14,217 nt of DNA from CAZVBV01 sp964513975. GTDB lineage: Bacteria > Patescibacteriota > Gracilibacteria > UBA4473. The notes under the pieces were generated by a model. It saw only the letters and a program-made list of their open reading frames with translations. It searched no databases and was not told the origin of the DNA. The position numbers and the translations under genes are program-made. Within the stretch, counting starts at the first letter, position 1; the number at the start of each line of letters is the position of its first letter. The DNA lies in assembly GCA_964513975.1 (NCBI GenBank), contig CAZEON010000032.1, forward strand, positions 1 to 14,217, written 5' to 3'. Of the stretch, positions 1-6,700 are shown in pieces.

Positions 1-740
1 TCCTTTCCTGCTACTTCAGCAGAGAAACTTTCTGTGTACGTTCGTGTTTGAAGTGATCTATTAAGGACCGTTCCGAAAAAGTGTGATTGTCGTTCTATTG
101 GTCCTGTCACTGCAATTTTTTCTGCAGGATTTTTGTGGTTTTGATCTTTTGAAAGAGTGATGACACATCCTTGAAATCCAGTATCTGTACAAACTTTTTC
201 AACGTGTCGAACCTTTACACTGTAATCAGATCGTGGGTGAATAAATGCATGAGCATCCTCCACACTCGCTTTCCATCCAAAAGGAATCTTCAAAGAGAAT
301 TTTTCATTTTCGTATGTAGAATATTTCTCAATAGCATCAATTGTTCGTCGAAATGTCATAATGTCTCGTCGGTGAGCATTTGCTTGTGCTCCTCCTATAA
401 TTCGATCACTTGATGGTCGAACCATTCGGTAATTATAGATTTCCAATCGTGAACGTTGAACCGATTCTCGATTTCGAATATCACCTTGCAAATATCGTGT
501 ATTTTGCGAATGATTTATTCCGTGTCTCTCTGAATCTCTTCGATATAGTCGTGGTTGCGTAAAAGCTCCTGTACGACGAGAGAATACTCGCACTCTTTTT
601 TGAGGTGCTTTTGGTGCCTGTGTTTGTCGTCCTTGTTGGTACATGTACACATGGTAAGCATCTCGTGATGCGCTAACGAAAGATATAATAGAGGCTCCAA
701 GAATGGCCAAACCGAGACCGAGTGCTAATGTTTTTTTCAT
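1..740 (-). CDS. secreted protein with Cys-pair module, 3' end cut by window edge
   Basis: I translated this by hand from the ATG at 740-738; the frame stays open for 246 codons to the window edge. Residues 1-24 are a signal peptide (MKK, hydrophobic core LALGLGLAILGASIISFV, likely cut near SASA-type residues 22-24). Residues 25-130 form a basic Arg/Gln/Ser-rich low-complexity linker. From about residue 143 a compact module begins (FSLKIPFGW), with a cysteine pair at C184 and C192. The same layout occurs twice in the upstream neighbour at 863-2302, so the two are probably diverged paralogues exported to the cell surface. The gene has its own promoter (815-843) and a ~68-nt leader with a hairpin. 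Its function is unknown. The module resembles the PsbP/MOG1-like alpha-beta fold in pattern only, which is inference. Confidence 0.8.
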   Translation of the reverse strand, partial: MKKTLALGLGLAILGASIISFVSASRDAYHVYMYQQGRQTQAPKAPQKRVRVFSRRTGAFTQPRLYRRDSERHGINHSQNTRYLQGDIRNRESVQRSRLEIYNYRMVRPSSDRIIGGAQANAHRRDIMTFRRTIDAIEKYSTYENEKFSLKIPFGWKASVEDAHAFIHPRSDYSVKVRHVEKVCTDTGFQGCVITLSKDQNHKNPAEKIAVTGPIERQSHFFGTVLNRSLQTRTYTESFSAEVAGK

Positions 741-760
741 AGTGAAGAAAAAGAATAGGT

Positions 761-783
761 CATTAAAGAGAATATCTTTAATG
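761..783. promoter_or_regulatory. 9-bp hairpin in leader of the left-edge gene
   Basis: CATTAAAGA (761-769) and TCTTTAATG (775-783) form a perfect 9-bp stem with a 5-nt loop. On the plus strand it is followed by a T-rich run (784-802), so it could terminate plus-strand transcription, although no plus gene ends here. On the minus strand it lies in the predicted 5' leader of the 1-740 gene, about 20 nt before the ATG. It could act there as a leader structure or mRNA-stability element. Confidence 0.4.
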
Positions 784-814
784 TTTTTTTATTTCTTTTT
801 TTGTTTCAAGAAGA

Positions 815-843
815 CTTTTAAATGAAAACCAATATTTTGTCAA
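815..843 (-). promoter_or_regulatory. sigma70-type promoter for the left-edge secreted gene
   Basis: On the minus strand TTGACA (843-838) is followed by a 17-bp spacer and TAAAAG (820-815). The start would be near 808, giving a leader of about 68 nt before the ATG at 740. It begins 20 bp after the stop of the upstream gene, so the two secreted-protein genes can be transcribed separately. The same -35, spacer and -10 combination precedes the gene at 4744. Confidence 0.55.
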
Positions 844-862
844 GTTCTTTTTTAAAGAAATG

Positions 863-2302
863 CTATTTCTCTATTTCGAAAAAGAGCGAATTAATTATCT
901 TTGTCTTCTGTCGAACATCGCTAAGAAAGGCCTCTTTGTTTTCTGGTGCCTCCATTCGCACCTTCCAGACATGTCCTATTTCTGGTTCTGCAAATACAAA
1001 ATATCCCATTCGTTTCCCCTTCTCTCGAAGGACTACAATTTTCCCTATGTGCTCTTTCACTGAAGATGTTTGGCGAGAATTTTGTCCTGAATTATAAACA
1101 TCCACCAACTGTACTTGCGCATTCTCATCTTGAAGAATACGAGCATCTGGAAATTCCATTTGCAATTCTTTCTTCAATACTGCCGCATGTCCATCAATAC
1201 ATCGACGAATCAATCGTGGTGTTTGATCATCACACAAGTCCTCCATCGCAGTAACCGTGACTGTTTCTAACTCTTTCGCAAAGCTCATTACTCCCATGCT
1301 TCGCTCAATAGTATCGGAAACCAGTTCAAATCCATTTGGAAGTGAAATATGAAACGGTACTTTTTCTGCTACAAATTCTTTAACAGAACTATTTCCATAG
1401 GCGAGTGAAGATTTGTTCTGCGTGTTTTTTCCTGTACTTCTATTTCGTATTCCAAAGATATTACTCAAACTCGTTCGAGAGGTTTTACTACTAATAACTG
1501 ACTTCTGCATAAGTGATGCAAAAATCTTGGAGAGATCACGATCATTTTTCAAAAGACCTGTTGAATGATACGGATCGGTAATCGAAAGAATCCAAACAAA
1601 TTCGTTAATAGGATCAAAGAATGTTAATTGCCCTGCTCCATAATCACGAGCATATAAATCTACAAACCACCCCATATTTTCCTTCTTTATCTGTGCCTGA
1701 TTTGAATCAAGAGAAATAGTTTTATTCTTCCTCATAACCATTTTTGGTAATGTTTCTTGAAATGTTTTGAGAGCTGCATCTGATTTTGCCCTGAGACAAT
1801 AATCCACTCCTTTATCACAACGATCTTTTGTTGCCATGAGTTTTATTCTTGCATTTCCGTTTTGGAAAATGAATTCTCCGTTTTCCCATGTAAGTGTATC
1901 GGAAACAATCTCAAATTCCTCAGGAAGAGAAATACTAAAAGCAATGTTCTGAGCTTTAAAAGAGGTATACTCATCTTTCATATTCCGTTGTGATTGTATC
2001 AACGGTGCCTTACTTGTTGAAAATCGTGATCGCGTTGATACACGACGTTGAGTTGTTGGAACTGTTCTGGAGTCTGCGCTTTTTTGTTGTAGCAAATTCC
2101 AGTTTGTAGTCGTACGTAATCGTCGTGACGAATATCTATAGAGACCTGTTGTTTGCTTACTCGATTGTGAGAAAGCATCCATACTCTGATAATATCGAGT
2201 TGATCCTCTAAAACGAGCAGTCGAATTTGCTGCAAATGTTGAGGTTGTAAAAAATGCTCCCACAAATGAAATACCGAGAAGGATAACGAAGATTTTTTTC
2301 AT
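863..2302 (-). CDS. secreted protein with two Cys-pair modules
   Basis: The protein has 479 residues. Residues 1-24 are a signal peptide (MKKIFVILLG start, cut after STFA). Residues 25-110 are a Ser/Arg/Thr/Gln-rich linker. Two related modules follow, at about 112-270 and 305-479. They share the opening pattern FSISLPEEFEIVSDT / FHISLPNGFELVSDT and a cysteine pair (C162/C169 and C357/C368), and each ends in a strand-helix stretch with aromatic residues (FVWILSITDP; HVWKVRMEAP). The linker between the modules (271-304) is again basic and Ser/Asn-rich. The cysteines could form disulfides outside the cell. The layout suggests a surface or cell-wall-associated protein with tandem PsbP/MOG1-like domains, but the fold is a guess from pattern. 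No enzyme motif was seen. It ends with TAG; no Shine-Dalgarno sequence precedes the ATG. Confidence 0.8.
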   Translation of the reverse strand: MKKIFVILLGISFVGAFFTTSTFAANSTARFRGSTRYYQSMDAFSQSSKQTTGLYRYSSRRLRTTTNWNLLQQKSADSRTVPTTQRRVSTRSRFSTSKAPLIQSQRNMKDEYTSFKAQNIAFSISLPEEFEIVSDTLTWENGEFIFQNGNARIKLMATKDRCDKGVDYCLRAKSDAALKTFQETLPKMVMRKNKTISLDSNQAQIKKENMGWFVDLYARDYGAGQLTFFDPINEFVWILSITDPYHSTGLLKNDRDLSKIFASLMQKSVISSKTSRTSLSNIFGIRNRSTGKNTQNKSSLAYGNSSVKEFVAEKVPFHISLPNGFELVSDTIERSMGVMSFAKELETVTVTAMEDLCDDQTPRLIRRCIDGHAAVLKKELQMEFPDARILQDENAQVQLVDVYNSGQNSRQTSSVKEHIGKIVVLREKGKRMGYFVFAEPEIGHVWKVRMEAPENKEAFLSDVRQKTKIINSLFFEIEK

Positions 2303-2313
2303 GTTTGTTTTTA

Positions 2314-2342
2314 CAAAAAAAGCACCGAGAACGTAATGCTTT
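2314..2342 (-). terminator. possible weak terminator after the 158-aa gene
   Basis: On the minus strand AAAGCA (2342-2337) can pair with TGCTTT (2324-2319), followed by a T run to about 2315. It lies between the stop at 2363 and the next ATG at 2302. The stem is short and so close to the next start that it may instead be an attenuator or a chance pairing. Confidence 0.3.
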
Positions 2343-2362
2343 CGTGTGTAAAAGTCAAAAAA

Positions 2363-2839
2363 TTACGCTACCCGTAATACGTATTGCTTGTACAGTGTTT
2401 CTAATCTTTCTGCTGCAATTGAGAAAAGTTCTGCAATCAACCGTTGGAGATATCGAATCTCTTGAATCACTTGCTCTAATGCGTGAGCAGAAAAGTGCCG
2501 TGCATTTTGAATTTTTTTCGCCTTTCGAAGAAGTTTCTTTGTTTCTTTTTCTAAAGAATGTCCTACTCGTTTTCGTTGAATTTCTTGTGATGGTAAGACA
2601 ATTGCTTTTGCTTTTGCTTTTGCTGTAAACAAAAGATCTGAGATCTTCTCAAAAAGAGATGATGTCTTCACCGCTTCTTTCTTCGCTGTTACTTGTGTCG
2701 CTTTATTCTCTCCTGCTTTTCCAACCACTTCTGAAATCTTCTCTGTATTTGCGTCCAAAACTTCTCCAAGTTCAGAAATCCCTTCACCGAGTCCTTCGGC
2801 TTTGATTTCTTCGTTGAGACGATTGAAGTTGTTGTCCAT
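2363..2839 (-). CDS. small helical hypothetical protein
   Basis: The protein has 158 residues, no signal peptide and no membrane segment. It is rich in Glu, Lys and Ala and predicted almost entirely helical. A KAKAKA run sits near residue 75, encoded by a threefold GCTTTT-type repeat around 2605-2626. The C-terminal ~45 residues (LEQVIQEIRYLQRLIAEL and onward) show leucine/isoleucine spacing typical of a coiled coil, suggesting self-association. I do not recognise a family. It is the first gene of a minus-strand run with the two secreted proteins, and it faces away from the NAD(P)H-hydrate dehydratase gene. A TTGACA/TAGTAT promoter lies just before it, placing transcription start within a few nt of the ATG. 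It ends in TAA. Confidence 0.7.
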   Translation of the reverse strand: MDNNFNRLNEEIKAEGLGEGISELGEVLDANTEKISEVVGKAGENKATQVTAKKEAVKTSSLFEKISDLLFTAKAKAKAIVLPSQEIQRKRVGHSLEKETKKLLRKAKKIQNARHFSAHALEQVIQEIRYLQRLIAELFSIAAERLETLYKQYVLRVA

Positions 2840-2849
2840 AAGTGCAGAA

Positions 2850-2877
2850 ATACTAAGAGATTTATAAATCTTGTCAA
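2850..2877 (-). promoter_or_regulatory. promoter for the 158-aa gene, near-leaderless
   Basis: On the minus strand TTGACA (2877-2872), a 16-bp spacer and TAGTAT (2855-2850) precede the ATG at 2839. The expected start is near 2843, leaving a leader of about 4 nt. Confidence 0.5.
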
Positions 2878-2975
2878 ATCTTTTGTTTATTATACCACGT
2901 TATTTTGTTTAGTGCAAGCAACTCTGTTCCCTTTTTTACTTGTGTTTTGCAAGATTTTCTTTTATCTGGAAACAG

Positions 2976-3782
2976 ATGGCAAATAATATTTCATTTCCTC
3001 TTCGCGATAAAAAAACGCACAAAGGACAGAATGGGCGGATTCTCGTTGTTGGGGGAAACGAAATCTTTCATGGTGCCCCGATATTAGCGGGACTCGGAGC
3101 AGAAAAAACTGGTGCTGATCTCCTCTTTCTTTTTGTGCCACCGAAGCATGCCACTGTGGCAAGAAACGCGAGTTTGAATTTTATTGTGAAAGAATTCGCA
3201 GAGAATTTTTTGAATGAGAAAGATGTTCCACACATCGTAAATGAATCCAAACATTGTGATGTTCTTCTTATTGGGAACGGGCTCGGAACGAGAAGTAGTT
3301 CACACAAAGCACTTATAAAAATTCTGGAACAAGTCAGGATTCCAGTTGTTATTGATGCCGATGGTTTAATCCCTGAGATTCTGAATGTGAAGAGAGACAT
3401 TCCGATGATACTTACTCCTCATGATAGAGAGTTTGAACGGGTTTTCGAAGCATCGGCAACCAGCGCAAATGTGAAGGCAATGGCAAAAAAGCATAACTGC
3501 TTCATTCTAAAAAAAGGCCCTGTTGATTTCATTGCCGGTCCCAAAAAGGAGTGGCATGAAAATAAAACAGGAACACCAGGAATGACCGTTGGTGGCTCTG
3601 GGGACGCGTTGTCTGGAATTGTAGCGGGCTTGGCTGGACAACATCTCGAACCGTTTGAGGTTTTGAAAACCGCCACATTTCTTTGGGGAAAATGTGGAGA
3701 ATTTTTATACCAAAAACAATGCATGCTCACCGCAGAGGATTTAGTGCATGTTTTTCCAGAGGTCGCGAAACAGTACCTTTAG
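2976..3782 (+). CDS. nnrD: ADP/ATP-dependent NAD(P)H-hydrate dehydratase
   Basis: This cytosolic repair enzyme dehydrates NADHX/NADPHX back to NAD(P)H at the expense of a nucleotide triphosphate or ADP. The 268-residue product matches the ribokinase-like YjeF C-terminal family: GRILVVGGNEIFHGAPILAG (20-39), IDADGL (126-131), the LTPHDREFERVF motif (146-157), ILKKGP (177-182) and the catalytic GGSGDALSGIVAG (206-218, Asp210 as likely base). A longer reading from a TTG at 2940 adds 12 residues (CFARFSFIWKQ) that precede the conserved core and are not expected. I therefore chose the ATG at 2976, where GGA lies 8 nt upstream. The N-terminal epimerase domain (NnrE) found in bifunctional homologues is absent. 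The gene ends in TAG, overlapping the convergent folP stop by 4 bp. Confidence 0.93.
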   Translation: MANNISFPLRDKKTHKGQNGRILVVGGNEIFHGAPILAGLGAEKTGADLLFLFVPPKHATVARNASLNFIVKEFAENFLNEKDVPHIVNESKHCDVLLIGNGLGTRSSSHKALIKILEQVRIPVVIDADGLIPEILNVKRDIPMILTPHDREFERVFEASATSANVKAMAKKHNCFILKKGPVDFIAGPKKEWHENKTGTPGMTVGGSGDALSGIVAGLAGQHLEPFEVLKTATFLWGKCGEFLYQKQCMLTAEDLVHVFPEVAKQYL

Positions 3783-4513
3783 GGGTATCCTTTTATATCG
3801 TGCACCCGTAGATACATTGCGCCAGAATCAATGGCAATTTTTCCAGCTTCCACGTTGGGTTCGATCTCAAACCGGTCATCGCCCAAGAATCGCTTCCGAG
3901 AGTGCCCGATCAGAACGTGCTCATCTGGAAGGAGTTCTCCGAATTTCAATAATGCCCGATTACACTCCATTGTTTTTCCAAATCCAATCCCTGGATCGAG
4001 GATGATGGCATCTGCAGAAACGCCTGCTTCAAGCAGTTCTGCCTTGCGTTTCAAGAGCTCGTCCCTGACTTGTTCTGGTGAATCAATCTGCTGAAAATGA
4101 ACATCTTCCACCGTTTCTCCTGGGAAGTGCATGAGGATTATTGTTTCAAATTTGGGTGCCAACGCTCGCATTTCTGGATTCTGAAATCCCAATACATCAT
4201 TGAGGATTGTTCCCCCGAGATCGAGAAATTTCTCAGCTGTTTCTACATTTCTGGTGTCGAGAGATATCTGTCCTGGGTAGGCTTTCACAAGTTGTTCAAG
4301 AATGCTTCCCACTCTCTCCCACTCCTGTGTTGAATTAATGGGTGCTGCGTTCGGACGCGTTGATTCTCCTCCGATGTCAATGAAGTCTGCTCCATCGAGA
4401 ATTAATGTATGCGCGTGTTCTAGCGCTTTCTCCATGTCGAGAAATTCTCCCCCGTCAGAGAAACTGTCCGGAGTGACATTGAGGATTCCGAAAAATTTAA
4501 TATTTTGTTTCAT
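3779..4513 (-). CDS. folP: dihydropteroate synthase
   Basis: Condenses 6-hydroxymethyl-7,8-dihydropterin diphosphate with p-aminobenzoate to give 7,8-dihydropteroate in folate synthesis; cytosolic TIM barrel. Diagnostic motifs are all present: NVTPDSFSDGG (12-22), DGADFIDIGGESTRP (40-54), SLDTRN (84-89), LNDVLG (104-109), ILDPGIGFGKT (171-181), HSRKRFLG (204-211) and RVHDIKGY (236-243). Pterin-binding Asn, Asp, Lys and Arg positions are kept. At 244 residues it is shorter than the usual ~270-280 but has both ends. No other folate gene is in the window. A TTGATT/TACAAT promoter places the predicted transcription start at the ATG, so the mRNA is probably leaderless. Confidence 0.95.
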   Translation of the reverse strand: MKQNIKFFGILNVTPDSFSDGGEFLDMEKALEHAHTLILDGADFIDIGGESTRPNAAPINSTQEWERVGSILEQLVKAYPGQISLDTRNVETAEKFLDLGGTILNDVLGFQNPEMRALAPKFETIILMHFPGETVEDVHFQQIDSPEQVRDELLKRKAELLEAGVSADAIILDPGIGFGKTMECNRALLKFGELLPDEHVLIGHSRKRFLGDDRFEIEPNVEAGKIAIDSGAMYLRVHDIKGYP

Positions 4514-4520
4514 CGCAGAA

Positions 4521-4548
4521 ATTGTACGTTGTCAGTGAGAAAAATCAA
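4521..4548 (-). promoter_or_regulatory. leaderless promoter of folP
   Basis: On the minus strand TTGATT (4548-4543), a 16-bp spacer and TACAAT (4526-4521) are followed by only 7 nt before the ATG (4513). Transcription would start at or one base from the A of the start codon. Confidence 0.6.
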
Positions 4549-4558
4549 ACTCCCCCTT

Positions 4559-4678
4559 TGTCATCCCCGTGAAGACGGGGACCTAGGTCTAACAAAGAAA
4601 CATAATTTAGAATAATGTGACATTAGATATTTTTTACAAAAAGGAGAGTCCTGGGTTCCCTCCTTCGAGGGAATGACA
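4559..4678. repeat. MITE-like repeat, copy 1
   Basis: A 120-bp element bounded by TGTCATCCCC and GGGAATGACA. The outer ~32 bp of the two ends are imperfect inverted repeats. Each end can fold by itself: CCCCGT-GAAG-ACGGGG on the left (4565-4580) and CCCTC-CTTC-GAGGG on the right (4659-4672). The middle is AT-rich and non-coding. A second copy in the same orientation at 6571-6691 differs at only a handful of bases. No transposase is present, so it would be non-autonomous, and no clear target duplication was seen. Confidence 0.8.
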
Positions 4679-4708
4679 ATACTTTTTTTGAAGATTGGGG
4701 CTTTGAGC

Positions 4709-4737
4709 TTGACAACTCTTGCAAGAATAACTAAAAG
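4709..4737 (+). promoter_or_regulatory. leaderless promoter of the 120-aa gene
   Basis: TTGACA (4709-4714), a 17-bp spacer and TAAAAG (4732-4737) lie 6 nt before the ATG at 4744, so transcription should start at the start codon. Confidence 0.5.
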
Positions 4738-4743
4738 AGCCTT

Positions 4744-5106
4744 ATGAAAACTTTACAAAAAATATCATCGAATTTTTTCACAGAAAACACAGCAAAATTT
4801 ATTTTTGATGTCGGAATTGAAGATTCAATCATTCCTTTTGCAAAAGTATTAACAGTTCATAAAACTGAAGCATTCCAATTTAATTCGTGTGCATTAAAAA
4901 AATTCCCAGAAATTGCAAAAGAAATTGAAAATGTTCTTAATGAAGCTACGGGCAGAGGAATTCCGGCACTTGGAGGAATGTGCTCTGAATCAGTAACATT
5001 TGATCTCAATAAAATTCGTCAACACAAATTTGGTGTAAAAATAGAAGATACTCTCCACAAACTTGAAATCGCCGTAAAGAAAGAAAATCCTAAAACTAGC
5101 TTGTAG
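4744..5106 (+). CDS. AT-rich hypothetical protein of unknown family
   Basis: The protein has 120 residues and appears soluble, with no signal peptide or membrane span. I do not recognise it. The N-terminal half mixes beta-like segments (AKFIFDVGI, AKVLTVHK) with a helix (KKFPEIAKEIENVLNEA). The centre holds a Gly-rich, possibly loop-forming stretch, GRGIPALGGMCSES (residues about 71-84), then FDLNKIRQHKFGVKI. Codons are markedly more A/T-ending than in folP or nnrD. The gene is the only plus-strand gene between the two MITE-like copies, which may mean it was acquired. Gene status rests on a well-placed TTGACA promoter, a full-length open frame and a stem-loop terminator that includes its TAG stop. 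Confidence 0.65.
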   Translation: MKTLQKISSNFFTENTAKFIFDVGIEDSIIPFAKVLTVHKTEAFQFNSCALKKFPEIAKEIENVLNEATGRGIPALGGMCSESVTFDLNKIRQHKFGVKIEDTLHKLEIAVKKENPKTSL

Positions 5107-5112
5107 GATTTT
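5084..5112. terminator. bidirectional terminator between convergent genes
   Basis: AAAATCCTA (5084-5092) and TAGGATTTT (5104-5112) form a perfect 9-bp stem with an 11-nt loop, with T-rich tracts leaving the stem on both strands. It overlaps the last codons and TAG stop of the plus gene and lies 14 bp past the TGA stop of the minus lipoprotein gene, so it can serve both. Confidence 0.65.
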
Positions 5113-5125
5113 GTCAAATTATTTC

Positions 5126-6469
5126 TCAAAAACTCTCCACGGTCGCGTGAATACTCCTCATCGCATCACGGAAAAACATCGGTCCGGAGATTCGGAAGTA
5201 TGATTTTTGTCCACGTGAGAATTCGAGGACAACTTGGTCGCCTTCGATTGTTTCAGTGAATTGTGTCGGTGGTGTTTCTGATCCGATAATCTCGAGCCAG
5301 AACTTCGATCCTGATTCTTCAGTGAATTCTTCATCTGAGAATCCGATACGGGCGATTCGTGTTTCTGATTGTCCGAAATTTCGGAACCAGTATCCCCACG
5401 GCACCATCATCTTGAAGTTGTAGTACGTACTCTCATATGGGAAAGCGTGCTCTTCGATAACATTCACGAAATCCTCGACTCCCTCTCTGGTAATCGTTGT
5501 TGGTTGTTCATTTACAACCACTTTCCTTTCTGTCACAGGTGTCTCAACTACGGGCGTTTCCTCTTCTTCCGCTATATCAACAATATCGTCCTTTTTCTCT
5601 TTCTCTCCAAAAAGTTTATCAACTAATGATTTCTTTTCTTCCTTCTCTTCTATAACTTCTTCCTCTGCCTCCTCAATTGGTTCTTCTTGTTCAATTTTCT
5701 CTGCTTCCTTTTCTGCAAGTTCTTTTTTGTCGGCTTCCAATACCTCTCGAACATTGTCTTCTCCTTCGACAAAAGTATTCAATAATTTGAAGAACGCTTT
5801 CTTTCTCTCAAACTCCTCAAATTGACTCGTAAACACAAAGTTATATTTATGATCGTAAAGATTAGAGAAAAGCACCACTTCCTGCCGCTCTCGATCGAGT
5901 GAATCGGTCGTAATCTTCTTTACTCCCGCTAAGCTGGCGATGAGCACATTCGGATCAGACTTCTTGTCTTCTTTCTCTATATCCTCCACAGAGAAGGTCA
6001 GGAACACACGTCGTGCTGTGTCTGTTTTATCGATAAAGTGAACCACTCCTGCCGGAGATGTTGAATGTGCCCACCCTGGTGGATAGACAAATGCAAATCG
6101 GTTCGATGAATATCGGTTATCCGCAAGTTGTTCTTCGCTATCTTTAAGGTCCAGCAATCGAATCGCTTCTACCCAAAAGATTTCTCGCATCTTTTCTGTT
6201 CGATGCACTCCATCAATTTCTACTTCTCGTCCTTCAAAATCACTCAGTCGTACAATATCAGAAGCCACGTATGCTACGAGCTTTCCCTCATTTTCTAACC
6301 TGTGTGTGGCTCTTGTAGAAACAGAAACGGAAAACGGGAAAATCTCTCCTTCCAGTGTTTCAACCGCTTCCTCCGGCAATCGGGAGAAAGGATCGTTCTT
6401 TTCTGGAAACACGCAGGCCGACAAAACCAATGCGACAAAGAGAACACCAAAAATAAGTTTTTGTTTCAT
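5126..6469 (-). CDS. lipoprotein with acidic linker and two flanking modules
   Basis: The protein has 447 residues. It starts with a type II signal peptide: MKQK, a hydrophobic core, then lipobox LSAC with the lipidated Cys at residue 19. Residues ~40-115 resemble a small beta barrel of the OB type (LVAYVASDIVRLSDF then VEIDGVHR), which is inference. A module from about residue 122 (SSNRFAFVYPPGW) and another at about 345-447 (YESTYYNFKMMVPWGYW) share the aromatic F-x-x-x-x-P-x-G-(W/Y) opening. The two are separated by a highly acidic Glu/Lys linker of ~100 residues (5500-5740), probably an extended or coiled spacer. It would be anchored on the outer face of the cytoplasmic membrane. No catalytic motif was seen. 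It is the only gene here ending in TGA; the next in-frame non-TGA stop is a TAG at 5098-5096. Confidence 0.85.
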   Translation of the reverse strand: MKQKLIFGVLFVALVLSACVFPEKNDPFSRLPEEAVETLEGEIFPFSVSVSTRATHRLENEGKLVAYVASDIVRLSDFEGREVEIDGVHRTEKMREIFWVEAIRLLDLKDSEEQLADNRYSSNRFAFVYPPGWAHSTSPAGVVHFIDKTDTARRVFLTFSVEDIEKEDKKSDPNVLIASLAGVKKITTDSLDRERQEVVLFSNLYDHKYNFVFTSQFEEFERKKAFFKLLNTFVEGEDNVREVLEADKKELAEKEAEKIEQEEPIEEAEEEVIEEKEEKKSLVDKLFGEKEKKDDIVDIAEEEETPVVETPVTERKVVVNEQPTTITREGVEDFVNVIEEHAFPYESTYYNFKMMVPWGYWFRNFGQSETRIARIGFSDEEFTEESGSKFWLEIIGSETPPTQFTETIEGDQVVLEFSRGQKSYFRISGPMFFRDAMRSIHATVESF

Positions 6470-6493
6470 ACGAAGTTTCGTTTTTTACGCAGA

Positions 6494-6523
6494 ATATTAT
6501 TGCCCTATTTTGGAAAAATGCAA
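6494..6523 (-). promoter_or_regulatory. possible promoter of the lipoprotein gene
   Basis: On the minus strand TTGCAT (6523-6518), an 18-bp spacer and TAATAT (6499-6494) precede the ATG at 6469 by 24 nt. No Shine-Dalgarno sequence is visible in that leader. Confidence 0.4.
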
Positions 6524-6570
6524 CTCATATTCTGCCGATAAAAAGGAAGAAAAAATAAATTATCCCCTCT

Positions 6571-6691
6571 TGTCATCCCCGTGAAGACGGGGACCTAGGT
6601 CTAATAAAGAAATAACCATTTAGAATAATGTGACATTAGATATCTTTTACAAAAAGGAGAGTCCTGGGTTCCCTCCTTCGAGGGAATGACA
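6571..6691. repeat. MITE-like repeat, copy 2
   Basis: A 121-bp element, same orientation as copy 1 at 4559-4678. It differs by a few substitutions and a 1-bp insertion in the AT-rich middle (around 6605-6617). The ends are TGTCATCCCC and GGGAATGACA with the same subterminal hairpins. It ends 9 bp past the stop of the MFS gene, so the right-end hairpin, followed on the minus strand by a TTTTT tract, may also work as that operon's terminator. Confidence 0.8.
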
Positions 6692-6700
6692 GGGGATATT

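Noticed and set aside
515..700. 61-aa minus-strand open frame
   Set aside because: It overlaps the truncated secreted protein (1-740) in another frame; that gene has a signal peptide, promoter and 246 open codons.
2940..2975. TTG start extending nnrD by 12 residues
   Set aside because: The extra residues lie before the conserved core, are not expected in the family, and an ATG follows directly at 2976.
4559..4678. complete insertion sequence
   Set aside because: There is no transposase frame in or next to either 120-bp copy; they are at most non-autonomous.
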